Made by a program: the position numbers and the translations under genes. From Arminella tubonensis (lineage in GTDB: Bacteria; Pseudomonadota; Alphaproteobacteria; Rhizobiales; Rhizobiaceae), in assembly GCF_003240585.1 (NCBI RefSeq), contig NZ_PCDP01000035.1, forward strand, positions 124,001 to 188,000: 64,000 nt of DNA, in the 5' to 3' direction. How positions within the stretch are numbered: the first letter of the stretch is position 1; every line of letters starts with the position of its first letter. The notes under the pieces are model-generated. The model was not told the DNA's origin. It made no database searches and saw only the letters and a program-made list of their open reading frames with translations. This document shows, one piece after another, positions 16,656 through 25,876 of the stretch.

Positions 16656-17576
16656 ATGAAAACCGATACCGGCATGAATGCGCTAACCTGGAGCCTCTTG
16701 CTCCTGCTCGGCCTCATCTGGGGTGGCTCGTTCTTTTTCGCGCGCATAGCCGTTCACGAGGTTCCACCCTTCACGCTGGTCTTCCTGCGCCTGTCGATCG
16801 CGGCAATCGCGCTGCATCTCCACATCGCAGGGCGGCTTGATATATACCGCCTGCTGCGGTCCCACTGGCCGCAATTCCTGCTGCTAGGCCTCATCAATAA
16901 TGCGGTGCCTCATGCCCTGATCTTTCTCGGCGAGACGGAAATCGGCGCCGGCCTTGCCTCTGTGCTGAACGCGACGACCCCGATCTGGACCGTGATCATC
17001 GCCCACTATCTGACCGAGGACGAAAAGCCGACAGCCGCGAAACTGCTCGGCTGCCTTGTCGGGCTCGTCGGCACCATGGTTCTCGTCGGCCCCGCAATGA
17101 TGGTCGCAAACGGCGCACCGCTCTGGGCCCTGCTGGTGCCGATCCTTGCCGCGGTCTCCTATGGCTTTGCCGCCATCTACTCCAAGCGGTTCAAGGGCAT
17201 GCCGGCACCGGTCATCGCAGCAGGACAACTGACGGGCTCATCGATGATCATGCTTCCGGTCTCGCTGATCGCGGACCGGCCCTGGACACTGGCAGTACCG
17301 TCGGTTGGCTCGTTCGCCGCCATCGTCGCCCTGGCGCTGGTTTCCACCGCCTTCGCCTATATTCTCTATTTCCGTATCATGGCACTAGCCGGCGCAACCA
17401 ATGCCTCGCTGGTGACCCTGCTTGTTCCGCCAGGCGCCATTCTGCTTGGAGCTGTCTTCCTCGGCGAGCGGCTGGGCGCAACCGACATTGCCGGCATGCT
17501 TCTGATCGCCGTGGGCCTGCTTATTCTTGACGGGCGTTTGTACGCCAGGATGCGGCCAGGCCCGCGACCTGCATAA
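16656..17576 (+). CDS. EamA/DMT-family drug/metabolite transporter
   Basis: A 306-residue inner-membrane protein with ten predicted hydrophobic segments in two repeats. The first repeat opens with LLLLLGLIWGGSFFFARIAV and the second with ALLVPILAAVSYGFAAIYSKRF; GERLGATDIAGMLLIAVGLLI is the standard ending. These transporters export metabolites or amino acids; no substrate can be assigned. It starts at ATG 16656, and a second ATG six codons on is also possible. Confidence 0.88.
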   Translation: MKTDTGMNALTWSLLLLLGLIWGGSFFFARIAVHEVPPFTLVFLRLSIAAIALHLHIAGRLDIYRLLRSHWPQFLLLGLINNAVPHALIFLGETEIGAGLASVLNATTPIWTVIIAHYLTEDEKPTAAKLLGCLVGLVGTMVLVGPAMMVANGAPLWALLVPILAAVSYGFAAIYSKRFKGMPAPVIAAGQLTGSSMIMLPVSLIADRPWTLAVPSVGSFAAIVALALVSTAFAYILYFRIMALAGATNASLVTLLVPPGAILLGAVFLGERLGATDIAGMLLIAVGLLILDGRLYARMRPGPRPA

Positions 17577-17632
17577 CCCTACGGAAGTAGTCGTTTCGCG
17601 CTGCGGCAATATTAACGATTTGCGCCTGAAAT

Positions 17633-17647
17633 TTAACAGTTCATTAA
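17633..17647. promoter_or_regulatory. CtrA-type motif TTAA-N7-TTAA
   Basis: TTAACAGTTCATTAA matches exactly the full-site consensus of the alphaproteobacterial cell-cycle regulator CtrA. It lies about 160 bases upstream of the small ORF at 17809, in an AT-rich intergenic region where chance occurrence is more likely. Confidence 0.35.
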
Positions 17648-17808
17648 AAATCGTGAACGAGTCGACAACTATTTTTTACATTTAAAATCAACTGCTTGCC
17701 CTTCGATCGCCAAACCTCGCGACCGTCGATATCGCATCGCAATATCGATTTTCTTTGCCAGCGACATATTTGTGACATAAGCTTTAAGGGTTAACGGAGG
17801 AGGCAGAC

Positions 17809-17886
17809 ATGGGACTGACACAATCCTTTAATGTCCTATTGATCAGTGCTGCGTTCGTGTTCGTTGCGGCCATGCTCTTCATCTGA
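17809..17886 (+). CDS. 25-residue single-pass membrane peptide (unannotated small ORF)
   Basis: ATG at 17809 is preceded by a near-ideal GGAGGAGG Shine-Dalgarno (17797-17804), and the frame ends with TGA at 17884-17886. The peptide begins MGLTQSFNV and continues as an almost uninterrupted hydrophobic helix to the C terminus (ISAAFVFVAAMLFI). A weak promoter (TTGCCA 17755-17760, 17-base spacer, TAAGCT) fits a start near 17790, and a terminator follows at 17959-17987, so the gene would sit alone on a transcript of about 200 bases. Function unknown; I recognise no family. A leader peptide is unlikely because no gene follows on this strand. Confidence 0.6.
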   Translation: MGLTQSFNVLLISAAFVFVAAMLFI

Positions 17887-17958
17887 AGGCAGGCTTTGGC
17901 GAACTCAAAGACAGGAAATGCGACTCCTAGAAGCTAACAGACAGTCAATTCGAAGAAG

Positions 17959-17987
17959 CGCATGCCTTAGCGGGTATGCGTTTTTTT
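17959..17987 (+). terminator. Terminator after the small ORF
   Basis: GCGCATGCC and GGGTATGCG pair (with one G-U) around a short loop and are followed by TTTTTTT at 17981-17987. It ends a transcript from 17809 before the convergent metF gene. Confidence 0.75.
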
Positions 17988-17993
17988 GTGCCT

Positions 17994-18899
17994 TCAGGCC
18001 GCCGCCCCGGCAGCCTTCGCCTTTGTGCCGCAGCTGAGACCGAGACATTCCAAAACCGATCCGACCAGCGGCGCGCGGTTCATCGTATAGAGATGAAACT
18101 CGTTCAGTCCACGACGGACGAGATCCTCGATCTGTTCGGCAGCGACGTCAGCCGCGACCTTGGCACGCTCCACCGGTTTCTCATCCAGCCCCTCGAAACG
18201 TGTATCCAGCCGCGCGGGAATGGTGGCCCCGCACATGCCGGCGAAACGCTTCAGCTGCGTCAGGTTCTGGATCGGCATGATCCCCGGCACGACTGGGATG
18301 CTGATGCCCGCAGCCCGCACGCGCTCGAGATAGGCTTCGAAGATATCATTGTCGAAGAAGAACTGTGTCAGGGCCCGGTCGGCACCGTTGTCGGCCTTCC
18401 GCTTCAGCATTTCGACGTCAGCCTTGACATCGCGGCTTTCGGGATGCTTCTCCGGATAGGCCGATACCGAAATCTCGAAATCGCCGAGCTCGCGCAGGCC
18501 CGCGACCAGCTCGGCGGCGTTGGCATAGCCGCCCGGCTGGGGCTGGTAAGCGCTGCCGACGCCATCAGGCGGATCGCCACGCAACGCCACGAAATGTCGA
18601 ACGCCGACAGCCCGGAACTCGTCGACGACGCGATGGGTGTCCTCCCGGGTGGCGCTGACACAGGTCAGGTGGGCAGCCGTTGCAAGCGGCGTCTCGGAGA
18701 TCATCCGTCGCACTGCTGCGAGCGTCGGCGCCTTAGTAGAACCGCCCGCACCATAGGTTACGGAAACGAACTCGGGCTCCCATTTCTCCAATTCCGCCAC
18801 GGCGCTCCAAAGCTGCGCTTCCATCTCCTCCGATTTCGGGGGGAAGAACTCGAACGAGATGCGAATGTCGCGGCGGTGGTCTTCGGAATTCGAAGGCAT
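17994..18899 (-). CDS. metF: 5,10-methylenetetrahydrofolate reductase
   Basis: Reduces 5,10-methylene-THF to 5-methyl-THF, the methyl donor for MetH. The 301-residue FAD enzyme has ISFEFFPPKSEEM (catalytic glutamate region), SVTYGAGGSTK, THLTCVSATRED-like AAHLTCVSATREDTH, HFVALRGDPP, and PVVPGIMPIQNLTQLKRF. The start at 18899 is two bases after the sahR stop codon, so the two form one operon. The genes sahR, metF and metH share a regulatory palindrome in this window. Confidence 0.95.
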   Translation of the reverse strand: MPSNSEDHRRDIRISFEFFPPKSEEMEAQLWSAVAELEKWEPEFVSVTYGAGGSTKAPTLAAVRRMISETPLATAAHLTCVSATREDTHRVVDEFRAVGVRHFVALRGDPPDGVGSAYQPQPGGYANAAELVAGLRELGDFEISVSAYPEKHPESRDVKADVEMLKRKADNGADRALTQFFFDNDIFEAYLERVRAAGISIPVVPGIMPIQNLTQLKRFAGMCGATIPARLDTRFEGLDEKPVERAKVAADVAAEQIEDLVRRGLNEFHLYTMNRAPLVGSVLECLGLSCGTKAKAAGAAA

Positions 18900-18900
18900 A

Positions 18901-19926
18901 TCAGGCGCTCCCGGCAAGCATGGAGGAAGACTGGCGATCCTGTTCGGCGGCCATCAGCAATCGCGGATCACGCGCCACCCAGATCGTCACCGTCAGGTTT
19001 TGTCCATTCTGCTTTCCGGCATGAAGGTCCTTGACCTCCTCCACCTCGAGCCCGGCATGCTCCAGCCAGTCGCCCATCATCTGGTGCGAAAAGCCAAGCC
19101 GCAGATGCGCGTGCTCGTCGCGCAGATATTCCAGCGCGTGCGGCGCAAGATCTATGATCACCAGGCGCCCACCCGGCCGCAGCATCCGCGCCGCCTCGCC
19201 GATCGCCAGCTCCGGCTGATAGAGGAAATGTAGCACCTGATGGATGGTGATAAGGTCGAAATCCTGCGCATCGAGCGGCAGGTTGAAGATGTCGCCATGG
19301 CGCACCGATGCCGTGGTGATATTCGCCTTGTCGAGATTGGCGCGTGCCACCGCCAGCATGTCGCGGCTGGCATCGACGCCGAGCCCGCGGCGATAGACGC
19401 CCGAGAGCAATTGCAGCATGCGGCCTGTACCAGTCCCGAGATCGAGGAACGCATCGACGGGCTTTGCACCGATCAGATCGATCAGTGCGCTGTCGACATC
19501 CTCGTCGGGTACATGCAGGCGTCGAAGCTCATCCCACTCAGCGGCATTGCGGCTGAAATAGGCCTGGGCACGCTCGGCGCGCACCCGCTTGACGGCAGCA
19601 AGCCGCTCGCCGTCACGCAACAGGATAGGATCATTCTCGGAAGTGTGCTTCAACAACGTCCGCACCAGCTGCACGGCCTTGCCATCCTGCGTCAGCCGGA
19701 AATAGGCCCAGGCGCCCTCCTGGTAGCGATCGATCAGCGAGGCTTCACCGAGCAGCTTCAGATGGCGCGAAATGCGGGGCTGCGATTGGCCGAGAATTTC
19801 GGTAAGATCCGTAACGGTGAGATCGCCGGCGGCAAGCAGTGCCAGCAGCCGAAGGCGCGTCGGCTCACCCGCCGCCTTCAGCACGTCGACCAAACCATCC
19901 AGCCCGAATTTCACCAGATTCGACAT
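18901..19926 (-). CDS. sahR: SahR-type ArsR regulator fused to SAM methyltransferase domain
   Basis: A 341-residue protein with an ArsR-family winged helix (residues about 10-95; VLKAAGEPTRLRLLALLAAGDLTVTDLTEILGQSQPRISRHLKLL) joined to a class I methyltransferase fold (DLGTGTGRMLQLL near residue 148, GVDASRDML, HQVLHFLYQPE). This architecture, with metF directly downstream, is that of SahR, the S-adenosylhomocysteine-responsive regulator of methionine-cycle genes in Proteobacteria. The ArsR metal-binding CxC motif is absent. ATG at 19926 is used rather than an upstream TTG. A palindrome at 19944 suggests autoregulation. Confidence 0.85.
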   Translation of the reverse strand: MSNLVKFGLDGLVDVLKAAGEPTRLRLLALLAAGDLTVTDLTEILGQSQPRISRHLKLLGEASLIDRYQEGAWAYFRLTQDGKAVQLVRTLLKHTSENDPILLRDGERLAAVKRVRAERAQAYFSRNAAEWDELRRLHVPDEDVDSALIDLIGAKPVDAFLDLGTGTGRMLQLLSGVYRRGLGVDASRDMLAVARANLDKANITTASVRHGDIFNLPLDAQDFDLITIHQVLHFLYQPELAIGEAARMLRPGGRLVIIDLAPHALEYLRDEHAHLRLGFSHQMMGDWLEHAGLEVEEVKDLHAGKQNGQNLTVTIWVARDPRLLMAAEQDRQSSSMLAGSA

Positions 19927-19943
19927 GTCAGCACCCAATCAAG

Positions 19944-19963
19944 ATATAAACATATCTTTATGT
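19944..19963. promoter_or_regulatory. Candidate SahR operator before sahR-metF
   Basis: ATATAAACATATCTTTATGT has the right half (ATCTTTATGT) identical to the perfect palindrome before metH, and eight of ten matches in the left half. It ends 18 bases upstream of the sahR start codon, where it would overlap the promoter. Confidence 0.65.
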
Positions 19964-20012
19964 GATTTGCTTTTTGATGGCAAGCGGGAATTGCGCAATG
20001 GGCATCTGGCCA

Positions 20013-20040
20013 AAGAAAAACCCCGGCAGAGCCGGGGTTC
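20013..20040 (-). terminator. Terminator after ettA
   Basis: On the minus strand AACCCCGGC-TCT-GCCGGGGTT is followed by TTTTTC. The stem has nine GC-rich pairs and lies about 25 bases after the ettA stop. Confidence 0.85.
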
Positions 20041-20065
20041 GCAAGCTTGTTGATCGGAAATCCGA

Positions 20066-21715
<1,650 letters not shown>

Positions 21716-21837
21716 TGCTGCACTGCTCCTAGGCGAAGGGATTTCGGGTTTGTGCCGCGCTATGTAAGGTAAACAAGGCCGCCGGGCAACGCGAAAAGTC
21801 GATATCGCCTTGAGGCGAGGTCGCGCGATGGGCCCTG

Positions 21838-22584
21838 TCAGGGGCCGACAGCCTGCACCACGCCCTGATCGCAGCCGAATTTCGTGCTGCCGGCATCCTG
21901 GATCAACGCTTCCAGCCGCGGCCCCGATAGATTTGGCTCGATCGCGTCCTCCGAAAGGCCGATGGTCAACTCCGAAATGACCCTGGTCTTGCCGACACGG
22001 CGACAGCTCATCTTGACGCGCTCGCTGGCCCCTTCCCCGAAGCTCTTGTCGAACGCCGCCTTGATCGCCTCCGCATCCAGCGTCTTGCCGATATTCTGCG
22101 CGAACAGGTCGCGGACCGCCGAAGCGTTCAATTCCTCGATCAACCCGACGGCACCGGCAAAATAGTCATCCGCCGAAAGCTTCGTGCAGGTGCCGTGCTT
22201 GATCCACTCGTGACGCTCCAGGCCGGACTGCGTGCCGGGCATCGCCTTCGCCAGCAGCGAGCGCGTCTTCGCCGATAGCGGCACCTCGGGCAGGCTGTTC
22301 CAGTCGCTGTGCCCATCGGCTTGCCGCAGGTCTTCCGCCACGTCGCAATATTGCTGCCGCATCGGCCAAAGCCCATGCAACGAAAAATTCGTCGCATCGA
22401 ATCCGTTGGGTTTTTCGCCCCGGCATTCCGCTTTTTTCTCGTTGGTAGCGCAGAAGGCCGGCTCCCAACTGGCGGCAAGGATGAACCGCGTCCGTCCACC
22501 CTTCTCCGCATCCTGTGCCGAGACGCCTACTGCAAGAATCGGCAGAAATAGCGCTGCAATAAGCGCACGAATCCAGAGCTGCAT
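21838..22584 (-). CDS. Secreted ribonuclease T2 family protein
   Basis: A 248-residue periplasmic RNase (cleaves RNA through 2',3'-cyclic phosphates). ATG at 22584 has a GGAGGGT ribosome-binding site and gives a signal peptide (LWIRALIAALFLPILAVGVSAQ). Both conserved active sites are present: FSLHGLWP (CAS I) and HEWIKHGTC (CAS II), plus paired cysteines. In the neighbourhood it stands alone, with a divergent alpha/beta hydrolase gene upstream. Confidence 0.92.
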   Translation of the reverse strand: MQLWIRALIAALFLPILAVGVSAQDAEKGGRTRFILAASWEPAFCATNEKKAECRGEKPNGFDATNFSLHGLWPMRQQYCDVAEDLRQADGHSDWNSLPEVPLSAKTRSLLAKAMPGTQSGLERHEWIKHGTCTKLSADDYFAGAVGLIEELNASAVRDLFAQNIGKTLDAEAIKAAFDKSFGEGASERVKMSCRRVGKTRVISELTIGLSEDAIEPNLSGPRLEALIQDAGSTKFGCDQGVVQAVGP

Positions 22585-22748
22585 TATTACCCTCCAAACT
22601 AGAACAATATAGGAACAAATAAGCAGCTTGCTCTGATATTCGCAACCCTGAATCGCACCGACATGAATATTTTGTTCTGGTGTGCCGGCCGCCATTGCAA
22701 ATCGGCGCCCGATGGCTTTTTGTCGCGCTCAAGTCGGAGGAGGGTTGC

Positions 22749-23699
22749 ATGTTCGGGGAAACAAGCTGGCGCGACAGCCGGACAGGCGCGACGCTTGCGT
22801 TTCATCACGCCGCTCCTGATGGCGAGGCCCGCGGGATTCTCCTTGTCTGCCATGGACTTGCAGAGCATTCCAGGCGCTATTCGCGTTTCGCCGAAGCGCT
22901 GGGAAAGCGAGGCTACCACGTCTATGCCCATGACCATCGCGGCCATGGCGAAACCAGAGCGGCGGATGCCCCGATCGGCCTGTTCGCGCGACGCGACGGC
23001 GCAAGTCGGGTGGTCGAGGACGTCCTTGCCATACGCGATCACGCCGTCGCCGCCCATCCGGGATTGCCGGTCATTCTCTTCGGCCACTCCATGGGCGGCC
23101 TTGTCAGCCTCAACACGGTGATTGCCTGCCCGGAGAAATTCGATGCAGTTGCGGTGTGGAATGCAAATTTCAACCCCGGCCTCTCGGGTCGCCTGGCGCA
23201 GCTCATCCTTAAGACAGAGCGGATGCTGAAGGGATCGGACGTGCCAAGCGCCATCCTGCCGAAGCTCACCTTCGGCACCTGGGCGCGGTCGGTCCCAGAT
23301 CGCCGGACAGATTTCGACTGGCTTTCCCGCGACGCGGACGAAGTGGATAAGTACATCGCCGATCCCCTCTGCGGCTTCGACGCTTCCGTGTCGCTGTGGC
23401 TGGATCTTTTTGAAATGACGTTCCGCGCTCCGCAGAAAGCCCAACTCGAGAGATTGCCCAGGGGCTTGCCGATCCATCTGGTCGGCGGCGGAAAGGATCC
23501 GGCGACGGAGTGGGGAAAAGCCGTGACCTGGCTGGCAAACCATTTGAAACGTCATGGTTTCTCCCATATCACGACCGAGATTTACCCCGACATGCGGCAC
23601 GAAACCCTGAATGAGATCGGTGCCGACGAGGCGATATCGTCATTCGCGGATTGGTGCGACCGGTCAGTCGCACGGTCGCCAGCAGAAGGCCTCAAATGA
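22749..23699 (+). CDS. Alpha/beta hydrolase, monoacylglycerol-lipase-like (serine aminopeptidase S33)
   Basis: A 316-residue hydrolase. GHSMGG at residues 112-117 holds the nucleophile Ser114; HGLAEHSRRY (oxyanion region), HDHRGHGET and the late GGGKDPAT aspartate and MRHETLNE histidine complete the triad in the pattern of monoacylglycerol lipases and lysophospholipases. GGAGGAGGG precedes the ATG. The stop overlaps the next gene by four bases, so it is cotranscribed with an EamA transporter. Confidence 0.86.
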   Translation: MFGETSWRDSRTGATLAFHHAAPDGEARGILLVCHGLAEHSRRYSRFAEALGKRGYHVYAHDHRGHGETRAADAPIGLFARRDGASRVVEDVLAIRDHAVAAHPGLPVILFGHSMGGLVSLNTVIACPEKFDAVAVWNANFNPGLSGRLAQLILKTERMLKGSDVPSAILPKLTFGTWARSVPDRRTDFDWLSRDADEVDKYIADPLCGFDASVSLWLDLFEMTFRAPQKAQLERLPRGLPIHLVGGGKDPATEWGKAVTWLANHLKRHGFSHITTEIYPDMRHETLNEIGADEAISSFADWCDRSVARSPAEGLK

Positions 23700-24655
23700 G
23701 CAGCAGCAACTCCGTCCGTTCAGCGTCGCCCAACTCCGAGGTGACCATGGGCCTCACTCTGATGTTCTTGTCGGTTATGGTCTCGCCGATCATCGATATC
23801 TTCGCCAAGCTCGCCATCGTCACCGTTCCATCAGCCGAAATAACCGCCGCGCGCTTTGCCGTGCAGGCGCTCTGCATGCTCCCGATCGTGCTCTGGCGGC
23901 GGACATGGGCTGATTTTTCGTGGCGGCAGAGCGTCTTCCATGCGATCCGCGGCGCCATTATCACGGTTTCGATGGTGTCCTTCGTCACGACGCTGAAATA
24001 CATGGCCGTCGCCGATGCCATCGCCATTTTCTTCGTCGAGCCGATCATGCTGACCATCCTCGGCAGCATCTTTCTCAAAGAAACTATCGGCTGGCGGCGC
24101 TACACCGCCTGCGGCGTCGGCTTTTTCGGCGCGATGCTGATCATCCAGCCGAGCTTCGAGGAGGTCGGCTACGTCGCGCTCCTGCCTGTTGTCAGCGCCC
24201 TCTGCATCGCGATTTTCGCCCTCATGACCCGGGTGTTGTCACATCGGGAAGACCCCTGGTCGATGCAGTTTCAGATGGGCCTGTGGGGATTGCTCTTCTG
24301 CGCGGTCATTCTGCTCCTCGGCCGGGGGACAGGCTCCGACATTGTCGACCCGGTCATGCCGGGAAGCGTCGCCTTTCTCTATCTCGCAGGCGTCGGCGCG
24401 ATGGCGGCGATATCCGGCATTCTCGGCGTCTATGCCTATCGTTCGGCTCCCGCGTCCACTCTCGCGCCGCTGCAATATTTCGAGATCGTCTCGGCGACGA
24501 TCTTTGCTTGGCTGGTGTTCGGAGACTTCCCGGACGCCATCAAATGGCTCGGCATCATCATCATCATGGGGTCCGGATTCTACATTCTATGGCGCGAGCG
24601 GCGCTTTGCATCGAAGCCCGTATCCGATACATCTGAGGCAATTCGGGCGCCATGA
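23696..24655 (+). CDS. EamA/DMT-family transporter
   Basis: A 319-residue inner-membrane protein with ten hydrophobic segments; SAEITAARFAVQALCMLPIVLWRR and VADAIAIFFVEPIMLTILGSIFLKETIGWRR are the typical first-repeat landmarks, and APLQYFEIVSATIFAWLVFGDFPD the second. The ATG overlaps the hydrolase stop (ATGA). It is cotranscribed with the hydrolase and probably with the following CoA-transferase, 18 bases downstream. Substrate unknown. Confidence 0.86.
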   Translation: MSSSNSVRSASPNSEVTMGLTLMFLSVMVSPIIDIFAKLAIVTVPSAEITAARFAVQALCMLPIVLWRRTWADFSWRQSVFHAIRGAIITVSMVSFVTTLKYMAVADAIAIFFVEPIMLTILGSIFLKETIGWRRYTACGVGFFGAMLIIQPSFEEVGYVALLPVVSALCIAIFALMTRVLSHREDPWSMQFQMGLWGLLFCAVILLLGRGTGSDIVDPVMPGSVAFLYLAGVGAMAAISGILGVYAYRSAPASTLAPLQYFEIVSATIFAWLVFGDFPDAIKWLGIIIIMGSGFYILWRERRFASKPVSDTSEAIRAP

Positions 24656-24673
24656 GCGCCGATCTGGAATGAC

Positions 24674-25876
24674 ATGACGAACAAGACAATGAAAAAACCT
24701 CCCCTTGCCGGCATCCGCGTCCTTGAGCTTGCCCGGGTCCTTGCCGGTCCCTGGGCGGGGCAGATGCTGGCCGATCTCGGCGCCGATGTCATCAAGGTGG
24801 AAAATCCCGATGGTGGCGACGATACGCGGCAATGGGGACCTCCCTTCGTCGAGGGCAAGGACGGCGAGAATCTGTCGGCCGCCTATTATCACTCCGCCAA
24901 TCGCGGCAAGCGCTCCGTCACCGCAGACCTGAAGACGGAGGAAGGCCAATCCCTCGTCCGCCGGCTGGCAATCACATCGGATGTGCTGATCGAGAATTTC
25001 AAGCTCGGGGGCCTCGTCAAATACGGCCTCGATTATGAAAGCCTCAGGAAGATCAACCCGAAGCTGGTCTACTGCTCGATAACAGGCTTCGGCCAGAGCG
25101 GCCCCTATGCCGAGCTTGCCGGCTACGACTATATCGTCCAGGGCATGTCGGGCTTCATGTCGATCACCGGAGAGCCGGACGGCCAGCCGATGAAGGCGGG
25201 TGTCGCCATTGCCGATGTCTTCACGGGCATCTATGCGGTAGCCGCCATCGAGGCCGCCCTGATCCATGCGCTGAAGACGGGCGAAGGCCAGTTGGTCGAC
25301 ATGGCGCTGCTCGACGTCCAGTCCGCCGTCCTTGCCAATCAGAACATGAACTACCTGATCTCCGGCAAGGCTCCTGAGCGCCTTGGCAATGCCCATCCCA
25401 ACATCTCCCCCTACGAGGTCGTGCCGGTTACGGATGGCTTTCTCATCCTCGCCATCGGCAATGACGGCCAGTTTCGCCGGCTGTGCACTCTTCTCGGCAT
25501 AGAGGCGATCGCCAGTGACGAACGTTTTGCGACCAACAAGGCCCGCGTCGCCAATCGCATCGAAGTTCGCCGGTTCGTCTCGACGGAAACGCTGAAATGG
25601 ACAAAAGCCGAGCTCCTCCGTCTTTGCGAACAGAACGGGGTGCCATCAGGCCCGATTAACACCATCGAGGAAATGTTCGCCGACCCGCAGGTCGTCGCCC
25701 GCAAATTGCGGATCGATCTCACGGACGCTGCCGGGACGAGCATCCCCGGCGTCCGCACGCCGGTCGTGCTGTCGGAAACGCCGCTGCGCTATATCAGGCC
25801 AAGCCCGCGTCTCGGCGAACATCAAGAGGAGGTCCTGGCCGAACTGGCAGACCTCGAAAGAAAGGCAAAGTCATGA
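24674..25876 (+). CDS. CaiB/BaiF family CoA-transferase
   Basis: A 400-residue class III CoA-transferase that moves CoA between carboxylic acids. Landmarks: LAGIRVLELARVLAGPWAGQMLADLGADVIKVENP at residues 11-45, SANRGKRSVTADLK, and AGVAIADVFTGIYA, where Asp181 aligns with the catalytic aspartate of formyl-CoA transferase. It overlaps the next gene (TPP enzyme) by four bases, which suggests a shared pathway. The acid substrate is not identifiable. Confidence 0.9.
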   Translation: MTNKTMKKPPLAGIRVLELARVLAGPWAGQMLADLGADVIKVENPDGGDDTRQWGPPFVEGKDGENLSAAYYHSANRGKRSVTADLKTEEGQSLVRRLAITSDVLIENFKLGGLVKYGLDYESLRKINPKLVYCSITGFGQSGPYAELAGYDYIVQGMSGFMSITGEPDGQPMKAGVAIADVFTGIYAVAAIEAALIHALKTGEGQLVDMALLDVQSAVLANQNMNYLISGKAPERLGNAHPNISPYEVVPVTDGFLILAIGNDGQFRRLCTLLGIEAIASDERFATNKARVANRIEVRRFVSTETLKWTKAELLRLCEQNGVPSGPINTIEEMFADPQVVARKLRIDLTDAAGTSIPGVRTPVVLSETPLRYIRPSPRLGEHQEEVLAELADLERKAKS

